DNA of 42,631 nt. It comes from Mediterranea sp. An20 (GTDB taxonomy: Bacteria > Bacteroidota > Bacteroidia > Bacteroidales > Bacteroidaceae). The stretch covers positions 1-42,631 of the forward strand of contig NZ_NFJV01000031.1 in the NCBI RefSeq assembly GCF_002160055.1, written 5' to 3'. The notes under the pieces are model-generated. The model saw only the letters and a list, made by a program, of their open reading frames with translations. It had not been told where the DNA came from and searched no databases. Numbering within the stretch: the first letter of the stretch is position 1; each line of letters starts with the position of its first letter. Below, one piece after another: positions 15,582-24,193 of the stretch. A program made the position numbers and the translations under genes.

Positions 15582-17669
15582 ATGGCTAAGACTATCAGCA
15601 AAAAAGGTCAGCCCGAGACCTATATCGACCGGGACCTTAGTTGGATGTATTTTAACCGGCGCATCCTTCAGGAAGCAACCAAAACGCAGATTCCGCTGTT
15701 GGAGCGTCTCAGTTTTCTGGGCATCTATTCGAACAATCTGGATGAATTCTTCCGGGTGCGTATGGCTACACTGAGCCGCATAGCCGAGTGCGATGACAAG
15801 AGCGTACGCCGGGAGAGTGAACGTGCTTCCCAGCTCATCAAGCAAATCACTCGCCTGAACAACCGGTATGCCAAGGAATACGAACAGGCAATCCGCGATG
15901 TTACTCAGGCCTTGCGCGAAGAAAACATCTTCTTGCTGAAAGATGATGAACTGAGTGAAGACCAACAGGCTTTTGTACGCCAGTTCTTTCGTCAGAAGCT
16001 GAGTGGATTTGTCAACCCCGTGTGGCTCTCTGCCGTGCGAGAGCTTACCGAGGCTGCCGACGACAACATCTTCCTGGCCGTAAAGCTCCATACCGATGCA
16101 CGCAAAGCTGCCGACTATGCCCTCATCGAACTTCCCGTGGCTGTATGCGGACGATTTATACATTTGCCCGACAAGGAGGGGAAGAGCTATCTGATGTATC
16201 TGGACGATGTAATCCGCTTCTGTCTTCCCATGATATTCAGCGGCATGGATTTCGTAGCCTATGAAGCTTACGCCTTCAAGTTTACCAAAGATGCCGAGAT
16301 GGAGATAGACAATGACCTGCGCAATGGTATGCTGCAAAAAATTTCCAAGGGAGTAAAGAGCCGGCGCAAGGGCGATGCCCTACGTGTCATTTACGATGCT
16401 GGTATGCCCAAGGATTTGCTGAAGCGGGTGATGAACAAACTGAATCTGGATAAACTGGATACGGTGTTGGCTGGAGGTAGGTATCATAACCACAAAGACC
16501 TTATGTCGTTTCCCGATTGTGGCCGTAAGGATTTGAAATATCCGGCTTGGCCACCCCTTATCAAGCATGAACTGGACGAGAATGTCAGCCTGCTGAAGCT
16601 TATACAAGAGCATGACCGATACATACATGTGCCCTACCACAGTTTTGACTATTATATTCGTGTACTTCAGGAAGCGGCTATCAGCAAGAATGTAAAGAGC
16701 ATCAAAACCACCCTTTACCGTCTGGCCAAAGGTTCGAAAGTGGTCAATGCTCTTATCAATGCCGCCCGAAACGGCAAGAAGGTTACAGTAGTCATCGAAC
16801 TGCTGGCACGCTTCGACGAGGCTTCCAATATCAGTTGGTCCAAGCTCATGCAGGATGCCGGTATACATGTCATCTTCGGGGTGGAGGGACTGAAGGTGCA
16901 CTCTAAAATCACGCACATCGGTATGAAGACGGGAGCTGATATTGCTTGCATCAGTACGGGTAACTTCCATGAGGGGAATGCCCGCATCTATACGGACTTC
17001 ATGCTGATGACTGCCGCCAAGAGCATCGTAACCGATGTAAACGCGGTGTTCAGCTTTATTGAAAAGCCTTATACGCCTGTGCGGTTCAAGGAACTGCTCG
17101 TGTCGCCCAATGAGATGAAGAAGAAGTTCCTGAAGCTGATAGATGATGAAATCAAAAACAAAAAGGCCGGGAAGCCTGCCTATATACGCATGAAGATAAA
17201 CCATGTCACCGACGAGACCATGGTGAAGAAACTTTACGAGGCTTCGGCTGCGGGCGTGCCTGTCGACATGGTGTTGCGGGGCAACTGCTCGCTGGTAACG
17301 GGCATTCCGGGGGTAAGTGAGACCATCCGCATCAACGGCATCATTGACCGTTATCTGGAGCATTCGCGCATCTTTATCTTTGCAGCCGGGGGAGAGGAGA
17401 AATGCTTCATCGGTTCGGCCGACTGGATGCCGCGTAACTTGGACAACCGTGTAGAGGTAGTGACACCGGTCTATGATCCTGCCATTAAGGCAGACTTGCG
17501 CACGGTGGTGGACTATGGCTTGCGTGATACCTGCCAGGGACGCATCGTGGACGGACGGGGCGAAAATCAGCCGTGGACTACAGGTGAGGAACAACCGTTC
17601 CGTTCGCAGGAAGAACTCTACAAGCATTATTGCAGGTTGGAGAAGGACACACAGCAAGACCTGCATTAA
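15582..17669 (+). CDS. ppk1: Polyphosphate kinase 1
   Basis: A 695-residue PPK1, which reversibly polymerises the gamma-phosphate of ATP into inorganic polyphosphate. The N-terminal domain begins with DRDLSWMYFNRRIL (about residue 17) and NNLDEFFRVRMA. The two phospholipase-D-like catalytic halves carry His440 in VHSKITHIG, the equivalent of the phosphorylated His, and His594 in EHSRIFIF. Full length. The ppx gene follows 189 bp downstream on the same strand, so synthesis and breakdown enzymes are neighbours. Confidence 0.95.
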   Translation: MAKTISKKGQPETYIDRDLSWMYFNRRILQEATKTQIPLLERLSFLGIYSNNLDEFFRVRMATLSRIAECDDKSVRRESERASQLIKQITRLNNRYAKEYEQAIRDVTQALREENIFLLKDDELSEDQQAFVRQFFRQKLSGFVNPVWLSAVRELTEAADDNIFLAVKLHTDARKAADYALIELPVAVCGRFIHLPDKEGKSYLMYLDDVIRFCLPMIFSGMDFVAYEAYAFKFTKDAEMEIDNDLRNGMLQKISKGVKSRRKGDALRVIYDAGMPKDLLKRVMNKLNLDKLDTVLAGGRYHNHKDLMSFPDCGRKDLKYPAWPPLIKHELDENVSLLKLIQEHDRYIHVPYHSFDYYIRVLQEAAISKNVKSIKTTLYRLAKGSKVVNALINAARNGKKVTVVIELLARFDEASNISWSKLMQDAGIHVIFGVEGLKVHSKITHIGMKTGADIACISTGNFHEGNARIYTDFMLMTAAKSIVTDVNAVFSFIEKPYTPVRFKELLVSPNEMKKKFLKLIDDEIKNKKAGKPAYIRMKINHVTDETMVKKLYEASAAGVPVDMVLRGNCSLVTGIPGVSETIRINGIIDRYLEHSRIFIFAAGGEEKCFIGSADWMPRNLDNRVEVVTPVYDPAIKADLRTVVDYGLRDTCQGRIVDGRGENQPWTTGEEQPFRSQEELYKHYCRLEKDTQQDLH

Positions 17670-17678
17670 CCTCTCACT

Positions 17679-17781
17679 TCCTCCTGTCATCTGTCGGGGG
17701 CATTTTTACATCTGGCAGGAGGAGTGGTTCTTCCCATAACCGGAGATGCCATTCTTGTTATTGGACTATCGCGGTTATGGG
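17679..17781. repeat. Two hairpin-forming inverted repeats between ppk1 and ppx
   Basis: TCCTCCTG (17679-17686) pairs with CAGGAGGA (17716-17723). Next to it CCCATAACCG (17733-17742) pairs perfectly with CGGTTATGGG (17772-17781). Neither has a terminal U-tract. They may set relative ppk1 and ppx expression or protect an mRNA end, but this is conjecture. Confidence 0.4.
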
Positions 17782-17858
17782 GAGCGGAAATACCAGTTAG
17801 GGGTTCTTGTTAGGGTACGACTAAAGAATAACCATTTATATGATATGAAGAGAATAAT

Positions 17859-18767
17859 ATGAGTAAGAAGTGTTATGCCGCCATCGACATCGGTTCGAAT
17901 GCAGCGCGGCTATTGATTAAGCGGGAAGAAGAAAACGAGAATCTGGTGAGCCGCAAGCTGGCCAAGGTATTGCTGTTGCGTGTCCCCCTGCGTTTGGGTT
18001 TCGACGTCTTTGCCTTGGGTAAGTTGTCTGACGAACGCATCATCAAGATGCGCCGCCTCATGAAAGCCTATCGCCAGCTGATGAAAATCTATGAGGTGAC
18101 CGACTACCGGGCATGTGCCACTTCGGCCATGCGCGATGCCAAAAACGGCAAGGCTGTCATCAACAAAATCTTGCGTGAGACGGGCATTCACATTGAAATC
18201 ATCGACGGCCAGGAAGAGGCCCGCATGATATACAACAACCATGTAGAATGTTTGGAGGACCGTACGGGTAATTTCATTTATGTAGACGTGGGCGGTGGAA
18301 GTACCGAGATTAACCTGATGGTTAACGGCGAACTGGTGCAGTCGCTCTCTTACAACATCGGTACGGTTCGTATTCTGAGTGGAGCCGTGAAGCCTGAAAC
18401 GTGGAGCATCATGCAAGACGACCTGCGGAGGCTTACCGCCGGTTTTCAAGGCATCAACATTATTGGGTCGGGCGGCAACATCAACAAACTCTACCGCATG
18501 GCTGCAGACAAAGACAAGAAGACGCAGCGTTTGCCCGTTGCCTCTCTGCAAATGCTCTATGACCAACTCAAGCCCCTTACCCCCGAACAGCGTATGAAAG
18601 ACTTTTCGCTGAAGGAAGACCGGGCGGATGTCATTGTGCCCGCAGCCGAGATTTTCCTGACCATTGCCAAGATCGTTCATGCCGAATACGTTCACGTGCC
18701 GGTTATCGGTTTGGCTGACGGCATTATAGACGCCCTTTACCTGCGCGACCAGGAAAAGAAGAAATAG
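17859..18767 (+). CDS. ppx: Exopolyphosphatase (Ppx/GppA family)
   Basis: A 302-residue member of the Ppx/GppA family of the ASKHA fold, which hydrolyses terminal phosphates of polyphosphate or pppGpp. Phosphate-1 motif AAIDIGSNAARLLI lies at the N-terminus, and the phosphate-2 motif VDVGGGSTEINL near residue 142. It is shorter than E. coli Ppx because the C-terminal HD-like domain is missing, giving the common two-domain short form. Position after ppk1 favours polyphosphate as substrate. Confidence 0.9.
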   Translation: MSKKCYAAIDIGSNAARLLIKREEENENLVSRKLAKVLLLRVPLRLGFDVFALGKLSDERIIKMRRLMKAYRQLMKIYEVTDYRACATSAMRDAKNGKAVINKILRETGIHIEIIDGQEEARMIYNNHVECLEDRTGNFIYVDVGGGSTEINLMVNGELVQSLSYNIGTVRILSGAVKPETWSIMQDDLRRLTAGFQGINIIGSGGNINKLYRMAADKDKKTQRLPVASLQMLYDQLKPLTPEQRMKDFSLKEDRADVIVPAAEIFLTIAKIVHAEYVHVPVIGLADGIIDALYLRDQEKKK

Positions 18768-18786
18768 CATTGTGCCTTTCCGTGTG

Positions 18787-18848
18787 AAACGGGACGGAGG
18801 CAGGCTGGAAATTGACATACGTCAAGGCCTGTTTCCGCCCCGTTTTTT
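18787..18848 (+). terminator. Intrinsic terminator after ppx
   Basis: AAACGGGACGGAGGCAGGC is mirrored by GCCTGTTTCCGCCCCGTT and ends in six T residues at 18843-18848. The structure is a long stem with small mismatches, 20 bp after the ppx stop. Confidence 0.75.
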
Positions 18849-18855
18849 ACTTTTG
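18848..18855 (+). promoter_or_regulatory. Candidate -7 element of the MFS gene
   Basis: TACTTTTG matches TAnnTTTG, directly after the ppx terminator and 42 bp before the ATG. No clear -33 TTG. Confidence 0.45.
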
Positions 18856-18897
18856 CACGCTCAAACAAACTACTGGTAAATTAACTGTTCGCGAATT

Positions 18898-20040
18898 ATG
18901 AAGAAGAGTCTTATAGCATTGGCATTCGGCACCTTAGCCCTGGGCATTGCCGAATTTGCCATGATGGGCATACTGCCCAGTGTGGCTTCCGATTTAGGTA
19001 TCAGCATTTCCACTGCAGGTCATTTCATCTCAGCTTACGCTTTGGGCGTATGTGGGGGTGCTCCTATTCTGTTATGGGCGCGCAAGTATTCTTTGAAGCA
19101 TATCCTGATAGGTCTGGTGGTCCTGATGGCAGCAGGTAATCTTTGTGCCGCTTTCTCTTCCGGCTACTGGATGCTTCTGTTGTCCCGGTTTGTCTCCGGT
19201 CTTCCTCACGGAGCTTATTTTGGAGTGGCCTCCATTGTAGCCGGGAAGCTGGCCGATGAGGGGCGTGGCTCAGAAGCCGTTTCCATCATGATTGCCGGCA
19301 TGACGGTAGCCAACTTGTTTGGCGTACCCTTGGGCACTTCGTTCAGCCACCTCATCTCGTGGCGTGTAACCTTTCTTTTGGTTGGCTGTTGGGGGATTAT
19401 CGTGCTTTATTACATCTGGCGTTGGATTCCCCATGTAGAAGCCTTGCAGGATACCGGTTTCAAAGGCCAGTTCCGTTTCCTGAAGAAACCAGCTCCCTGG
19501 CTCATCTTGGGAGCGACGGCCTTGGGCAACGGGGGAGTGTTTTGTTGGTACAGTTACATTACGCCCCTGCTCACCCAGGTTTCCGGATTCAGTGCCGAAA
19601 GCGTTACTCCGCTCATGGTGCTGGCTGGCTTTGGTATGGTGGTTGGCAATCTTGTCAGTGGCCGCCTGTCCGACCGCTACACACCGGGGCGTGTAGGTAC
19701 GGTTGTGTTGGGCATCCTCAGTATCAGCCTCGTGCTTGTCTTCTTTTTCTCTTCCAATCCCTGGTGTTCGGCCTTGCTGATGGCTTTATGCACTGCCGGC
19801 CTTTTTGCCGTGTCTGGCCCGGAGCAGGTGCTTATTATCCGTGTGGCTCCTGGCGGAGAAATGCTGGGCGGTGCCGCCGTGCAGATAGCCTTCAATCTGG
19901 GCAACGCCGTGGGAGCCTACGTGGGTGGGTTGGCAGTGACGGGCGGATACCGTTATCCGGCTCTGGCAGGTGTGCCTTTTGTGTGTGTCGGTTTTCTCCT
20001 GTTTCTGGTCTTTTACAAGAAATATCAGAAGAATTATTGA
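18898..20040 (+). CDS. MFS transporter, DHA1 (AraJ/YdhP-like) family
   Basis: A 380-residue inner-membrane protein with about twelve hydrophobic segments. The opening GTLALGIAEFAMMGILP and the motif SRFVSGLPHGAYFGVA near residue 102 are typical of the AraJ/YdhP type drug:H+ antiporter subfamily; SGRLSDR near residue 256 is the motif A copy in the second half. Substrate is unknown; relatives export sugars, purine nucleosides or drugs. It is monocistronic as far as can be seen, with a terminator before it and a promoter after it. Confidence 0.88.
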   Translation: MKKSLIALAFGTLALGIAEFAMMGILPSVASDLGISISTAGHFISAYALGVCGGAPILLWARKYSLKHILIGLVVLMAAGNLCAAFSSGYWMLLLSRFVSGLPHGAYFGVASIVAGKLADEGRGSEAVSIMIAGMTVANLFGVPLGTSFSHLISWRVTFLLVGCWGIIVLYYIWRWIPHVEALQDTGFKGQFRFLKKPAPWLILGATALGNGGVFCWYSYITPLLTQVSGFSAESVTPLMVLAGFGMVVGNLVSGRLSDRYTPGRVGTVVLGILSISLVLVFFFSSNPWCSALLMALCTAGLFAVSGPEQVLIIRVAPGGEMLGGAAVQIAFNLGNAVGAYVGGLAVTGGYRYPALAGVPFVCVGFLLFLVFYKKYQKNY

Positions 20041-20064
20041 AGTTTCTCATTTTTTTCCGTATGT

Positions 20065-20094
20065 TTGTCCTCGCTTATTCCTTCTGTATCTTTG
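20065..20094 (+). promoter_or_regulatory. Promoter of the lipoprotein pair
   Basis: TTG at 20065-20067, a 19-bp spacer, and TATCTTTG at 20087-20094; the first lipoprotein starts 58 bp downstream. Confidence 0.75.
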
Positions 20095-20152
20095 AGATGA
20101 GACGGAATAAGCGGGGACTTTTATGTAAAACTGAATTAAAACAAAAAGATTT

Positions 20153-20566
20153 ATGAAGACATTGAATGCTTGGCGGATGCTTTGGGTGTGTATATTTGTT
20201 TTTACGCTTTCATCCTGTGGCGATGATGTGTACTACACGCTTGAGAATAATGATAATGACTTGTGCAACAAGCTTTGGATTACAAACTATACAACGGATG
20301 AAGGGCTGACGGGTACCTACCAGCTTCGCTTCTATAGCGGAGGCAAGGGCCAGGAAGTAGTGATTCTGCCCGTTACGGGAGGTACCAATACCACTGATAA
20401 AGAGATTACCTGGCGTTGGACGGATGAGAGCAAGGAGTGTTTGCAGTGGGTTTATACCGACGGGACAGTGCGTTATATGGACAATGTATGGGTGCGGCAG
20501 CATTATTTGTCCGGCGAGTTAGATGGCGAGCAACTGACGTTTGTGGAAGCTAATTACCAACATTGA
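20153..20566 (+). CDS. Small lipoprotein of unknown function (paralogue 1)
   Basis: A 137-residue secreted protein with a lipoprotein signal: basic start, hydrophobic stretch WVCIFVFTL and lipobox LSSC, lipidated at about Cys22. The mature part is rich in aromatic and acidic residues and probably beta-rich (TYQLRFYSGGKGQEVV, then WRWTDESKECLQW). I do not recognise a Pfam family. It appears related to the next gene, with comparable signals and an equivalent G-x-Y/L...G-x-G-Q segment. Both are probably cotranscribed. Confidence 0.75.
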   Translation: MKTLNAWRMLWVCIFVFTLSSCGDDVYYTLENNDNDLCNKLWITNYTTDEGLTGTYQLRFYSGGKGQEVVILPVTGGTNTTDKEITWRWTDESKECLQWVYTDGTVRYMDNVWVRQHYLSGELDGEQLTFVEANYQH

Positions 20567-20582
20567 TAAACGGAGAAGCTTT

Positions 20583-20993
20583 ATGAGGAGAACATCGTTC
20601 TTGCAATGCTTTCGAATCTTGTCTGTATGTGCTCTTCTTCTGTCGTTCACCTCATGCGAACAAGACGAAGACGTAGTGTTCGGCCGCCTGGTGCGCTATA
20701 CTTGGGTAGGCGATTTGGGATTCTCCGATCCTTGGGGAGAACCATTGGAAAGCGGTCTTTATTTTGACAGCGACGGCTTTGGGCAGGATGAGCAGTGTTA
20801 TTACGGAAGCGGTCGGGTAGCTACGGTAGAGCGTTTCCGTTGGATGTTGCAGGGCAATACGCTTTCTTTGGATTATGGCAACCAGTATCCTTTGATTGAG
20901 ATTTCCCACCTCTATGTGGGAATGGATGAGCTTACGGGAGATTTGTTTGTAGGCGGGCGTTTTGTCGGTTCTGTAATTCTGTACCGATATTGA
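20583..20993 (+). CDS. Small lipoprotein of unknown function (paralogue 2)
   Basis: A 136-residue lipoprotein beginning at the ATG at 20583; an upstream in-frame ATG at 20541 lies inside the preceding gene and before the signal peptide. The lipobox is FTSC, with Cys25 lipidated. The mature part has YTWVGDLGF, GLYFDSDGFGQDEQCYYG and VERFRWMLQGNTLSLDY, which suggests a small beta-sheet domain sensing or binding something at the cell envelope, but the function is unknown. It starts 16 bp after the first lipoprotein. Confidence 0.75.
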   Translation: MRRTSFLQCFRILSVCALLLSFTSCEQDEDVVFGRLVRYTWVGDLGFSDPWGEPLESGLYFDSDGFGQDEQCYYGSGRVATVERFRWMLQGNTLSLDYGNQYPLIEISHLYVGMDELTGDLFVGGRFVGSVILYRY

Positions 20994-21246
20994 GGAGTGA
21001 ATTCCGGCCATTTTTTTCATGCTTCTCCAGTTGTGGGGAAGGCAGCTCCGCAGAACTGTGTGGGATAGCGTAATTTCCTGAAAGCTGTTTTTAAGCGCGT
21101 GCTGAGCTATAAGAAGCCTGCTTCTAAGCGATAAAAGGTATAGGCCTTATATATAAGAACCAATCCGCTGTGGGTCAGCGGGATGAAAGGCAATTCATTT
21201 GCAATTCATTTCATTGTCCATTTACAGACATCGGGTATGTCTGCAT

Positions 21247-21314
21247 ACAGAGCCACGGAGGTACAGGTTATCCTTCCATGAACGGATGTAAAACCTGTGT
21301 TTCCGTGGCTCTGT
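21247..21314. repeat. Hairpin repeat related to the CACAGAG family
   Basis: ACAGAGCCACGGAGG continuing to 21269 is mirrored at 21292-21314 with only two or three mismatches, giving a potential 23-bp stem and a 22-nt loop. The arms contain the same CACAGAG/CACGGAG words as the repeats at 665-830 and 7150-7310. It lies between convergent genes; the remaining part of 20994-21367 shows nothing else. Confidence 0.6.
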
Positions 21315-21367
21315 GTCTGTTGGGGGCGTGTCTGTCTGGCAGAAGCAGATTGCTCCGACAGACAGTC

Positions 21368-22066
21368 TTATTTTGTAATATCAAACAGATAAGTTATTTT
21401 TGCTGTAATGGTTCCGTGGGCAGAGCGGGCAAAGTAGTCTTTCTTGGTGCTGCTGAAGAAGTCGGACAAGCCGAAGTAATACCGGCCTTCCACCAGAAAA
21501 TTTCCGGCTTTGGTACGTAGTTCCACCCCCAGTCCTCCTGCAATGCCATAGTCAAACTCATTATCAATGGGTTTGCCGTGTTGTTCGGTGTCAGCGTATG
21601 GGTTGTTTTCCAACATGCCGTCCATATCGCCCGACTGTTTTTCGCTGTCGGAGATAAGGAAACCTATCTGAGGGCCGATGTTGATGAAGAACTGCATTCC
21701 CCGGTCTTTTCCAAAGGCGAGGTGGGCCAGGAAAGGAATCTCCACATAGTTCATCGTGCGTGTATAATGAACGTCCGGGTAGTATTCGTAAAATTCATCC
21801 CATCCGCGTTGCGAGAAGTTTACTTCGACTTGGGCGCCGCATATCATGCTGAAATATTTTTCGCAGATGTAGCGTGCCGTGAATCCGCCATTTATACCCA
21901 GCAGATTCTTTTGTTCTATGGTGGGAGAGAAACTTACCCTGTTCAGGTTGATACCGCCGTTCACTCCCAAGGCAAGGTTATAACGTTGTTCCCCTACCTG
22001 TGCCCCGGCACGGGAGAGGCACAGGAAAAAGAAAGCGAAAGCGGTAAATAATAATTTTGTTTTCAT
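21368..22066 (-). CDS. Outer-membrane beta-barrel (PorT-like) protein
   Basis: A 232-residue secreted protein with a signal peptide ending near residue 22 (SRAGAQ). The mature part alternates polar and hydrophobic residues with repeated G-G/aromatic turns (LALGVNGGINLNRV, FDYGIAGGLGVELR, FLVEGRYYFGLSDFF, ending in ITYLFDITK). This is the pattern of the porin-like beta-barrel family (OMP_b-brl_2) common in Bacteroidetes. It lies 27 bp after the LysM gene on the same strand, so the two are probably one operon acting at the cell envelope. Specific function unknown. Confidence 0.8.
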   Translation of the reverse strand: MKTKLLFTAFAFFFLCLSRAGAQVGEQRYNLALGVNGGINLNRVSFSPTIEQKNLLGINGGFTARYICEKYFSMICGAQVEVNFSQRGWDEFYEYYPDVHYTRTMNYVEIPFLAHLAFGKDRGMQFFINIGPQIGFLISDSEKQSGDMDGMLENNPYADTEQHGKPIDNEFDYGIAGGLGVELRTKAGNFLVEGRYYFGLSDFFSSTKKDYFARSAHGTITAKITYLFDITK

Positions 22067-22093
22067 CTGTATCCGGATAATTATTGGGATGAA

Positions 22094-23872
22094 TTAGTCG
22101 AAATCGAGTTTGAGGAGTTCGAAATTCTTAGTAAAGTGTACAAAGAATACTTTGCGGTTGATGAATCCTCCCCAGTTATTGACGCGCTGGAATTTGAATC
22201 CCGTCTGTATGGGGATGAGGTCCAGCTGCTGAATATCTTTTTCAAACTCCGAACCGTAGTTAGAGAGACCTTTCAGGAAGAAATAGCCCGTATCGAAGCC
22301 TAACATGCCAAACTTGGGGTAACGCTCGTCCATATCCTTTCCATACCATTTCTGGTAGCTCTTGGTGAAGTGTACGGCGGCTGGCAACAAGTTGTTGGTA
22401 TAGAACGATGAATAGAAATAAGTGTCCAGTTCGAAGAAAGCGTCCAAGTGGTCCTTGGTATAAGTCTGCCATTCGGGATAGCCGAAGAGGTGAATGCTCT
22501 GTTCGGGCACCTCGCGTACCAGCATGGTGAGCTTGGGCAGCAGGTTGATGAGAGTAACGTTTGTGCCCGAGGTGGGTATGAACACGTTCTCACGCCCGGC
22601 AGCCAGTACAGACTTGAGCGATTCGGTTGTGGCATCTTCCTTCAGGCTCGATGTGGTAATGCCTTTGCGGCGCAATTCCTCTTTCAATCCTTTGATGAAC
22701 TCAGCCTTGTCGCGTGTGCCCTGGCTGGCTTCGATGAAGATGACATTGGCACCGGCGAATTGGCGGAGGAAGTGGTCGTAAACTTCGGAGTAGAGGTAGG
22801 ATTGGGGAGTGTTGATTTGATATACATTAGGGTTGCGGAACACCGTATTATCCTTGGAGGTGAAAGGGATGACCAGCCGGATGTCGTTTTTCTGCGCAAA
22901 GTCTGCCAAGGGCTGAATGTGCGACTGGTAGAGCGGTCCGAAGATGATGTCCATCTGTTTCATCTCAGGTTTGGAGAGCAGTGTAGAGAGCGACGCACTT
23001 TCGTTTCCGGAGTTATACGTATAAAGGTCGATAGACGTACCGGTGCGCTTCAAGCTGTCTACAGCCATTAGAAAGCCTTCATAATATTCTATCATGCGTG
23101 CCGCTTCGCTTTGAACCACATCGTAGAAGGGCAGTACGATTGCTGCTTTTATGGATTTGAATCGTCGGGCCTTCTCTGTGTTGGCCTGAAACAGTTCGGC
23201 ATCGGTGGGGATGCGGGCAGGCTCTTGCGTAGGAGTTTGTTCGGTTTGTTTTTGAGGGTAGGGGATGCAGAGCCAACTGCCCCGGTCCAACTTCTCTTTA
23301 TCCTTGATTTCAGGATTGGCTGCGATGAGTTGCTCTTCCGTGATGCCGTATTTGCGACTGATGCTAAACACGGTTTCGCGGCGTTTCACCTTGTGCATGT
23401 CGCGGCAGGGCGATTCTGCTGGGTTTTGTACATTCTGCTGGGGAGCACTCTTCTTGTCTTCGGTTGCCAGGTTCTTGTCGGCCACGGGGATGCAGATGAC
23501 CTGTCCTGCGCGGAAGTTTTGGGCACTCAAGCCAGGATTGGCGTCGCAAATGGCTTTAGCCGTGGTATGGTAGCGGCGGGTCAGCGAGTAGAGCGTTTCC
23601 CCTTCGACAATGGTGTGGAAAGTAGGAGCCAGCGTATTGTCTGTGCTTTGGGGGATGCGCAGGGTTTGTCCGGCGTATATTCTTTCGTCAGTGCCGGGGT
23701 TCAGGCGTACAATGTCTGCCTGGCTGATGCCATACATACTGGCTATGGAGTAGAGACTCTGTCCTTTTTCGATGGTATGCAGGAAAAAAGTTACGTTTTC
23801 CTGTGCGTAGGCTTGCATGATACACGAACCTGCCATCAGGAGGGTGCAGATAAGTCGGCTAATCTTTTTCAT
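22094..23872 (-). CDS. LysM-repeat protein with periplasmic-binding-like domain
   Basis: A 592-residue exported protein. After a signal peptide (cleavage near AYAQE) there are three LysM peptidoglycan-binding repeats, beginning at HTIEKGQSLYSIAS (about residue 32), HTIVEGETLYSLTRRY (about 86) and HKVKRRETVFSISRKYG (about 160). From about residue 240 to the end is a type 1 periplasmic-binding-protein-like domain (KAAIVLPFYDV, IIFGPLYQSHI, RLVIPFTSKDN). Similar fusions occur throughout the Bacteroidetes. The receptor-like domain may act like LpoA rather than in transport, since no ABC transporter genes are near; this is inference. Confidence 0.88.
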   Translation of the reverse strand: MKKISRLICTLLMAGSCIMQAYAQENVTFFLHTIEKGQSLYSIASMYGISQADIVRLNPGTDERIYAGQTLRIPQSTDNTLAPTFHTIVEGETLYSLTRRYHTTAKAICDANPGLSAQNFRAGQVICIPVADKNLATEDKKSAPQQNVQNPAESPCRDMHKVKRRETVFSISRKYGITEEQLIAANPEIKDKEKLDRGSWLCIPYPQKQTEQTPTQEPARIPTDAELFQANTEKARRFKSIKAAIVLPFYDVVQSEAARMIEYYEGFLMAVDSLKRTGTSIDLYTYNSGNESASLSTLLSKPEMKQMDIIFGPLYQSHIQPLADFAQKNDIRLVIPFTSKDNTVFRNPNVYQINTPQSYLYSEVYDHFLRQFAGANVIFIEASQGTRDKAEFIKGLKEELRRKGITTSSLKEDATTESLKSVLAAGRENVFIPTSGTNVTLINLLPKLTMLVREVPEQSIHLFGYPEWQTYTKDHLDAFFELDTYFYSSFYTNNLLPAAVHFTKSYQKWYGKDMDERYPKFGMLGFDTGYFFLKGLSNYGSEFEKDIQQLDLIPIQTGFKFQRVNNWGGFINRKVFFVHFTKNFELLKLDFD

Positions 23873-23949
23873 TCCTTTATTCTTAATGTTTCCTTATATA
23901 TGGTTTTACGGGCATCGGTTTTTAGGCTTATGCTTTTCCCAATTAGCGG

Positions 23950-23981
23950 CAAAGGTAAGAATAATGTGTCATTCCTGCCAA
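23950..23981 (-). promoter_or_regulatory. Promoter of the LysM/barrel operon
   Basis: On the minus strand TTG (23979-23981), a 21-bp spacer and TACCTTTG (23950-23957). About 75 nt of leader separates it from the ATG at 23872. Confidence 0.65.
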
Positions 23982-24062
23982 CGTATTTCGTTAAGAAATA
24001 ATATTCTGCTTTTTTAGGCTTAAAAACTGAAGAGGGAAGATGGAAATTCGGGGGGAAAGACG

Positions 24063-24070
24063 TATTTTTG
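24063..24070 (+). promoter_or_regulatory. Candidate -7 element of uvrA
   Basis: TATTTTTG matches TAnnTTTG, but lacks a -33 TTG and would give a leader of about 115 nt. The 321-bp gap 23873-24193 is otherwise only the divergent control region. Confidence 0.4.
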
Positions 24071-24193
24071 CAGGGATAATGGGATTTTAGCTCATGACTG
24101 GCACAAATTGTACGGATGGCCATTGCCCGGCTTTATGCAAATTCATTGATACAATATTGTGTTTTCTGCACTCGACCCGATAATTTAACTTTC

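Noticed and set aside
16380..17690. A 436-codon open frame antisense to ppk1
   Set aside because: Same reason: opposite strand of a clear gene in GC-biased coding sequence.
24116..24193. A longer uvrA start at 24116
   Set aside because: The extra 26 residues do not match UvrA N-termini; the ATG at 24194 gives the normal start.
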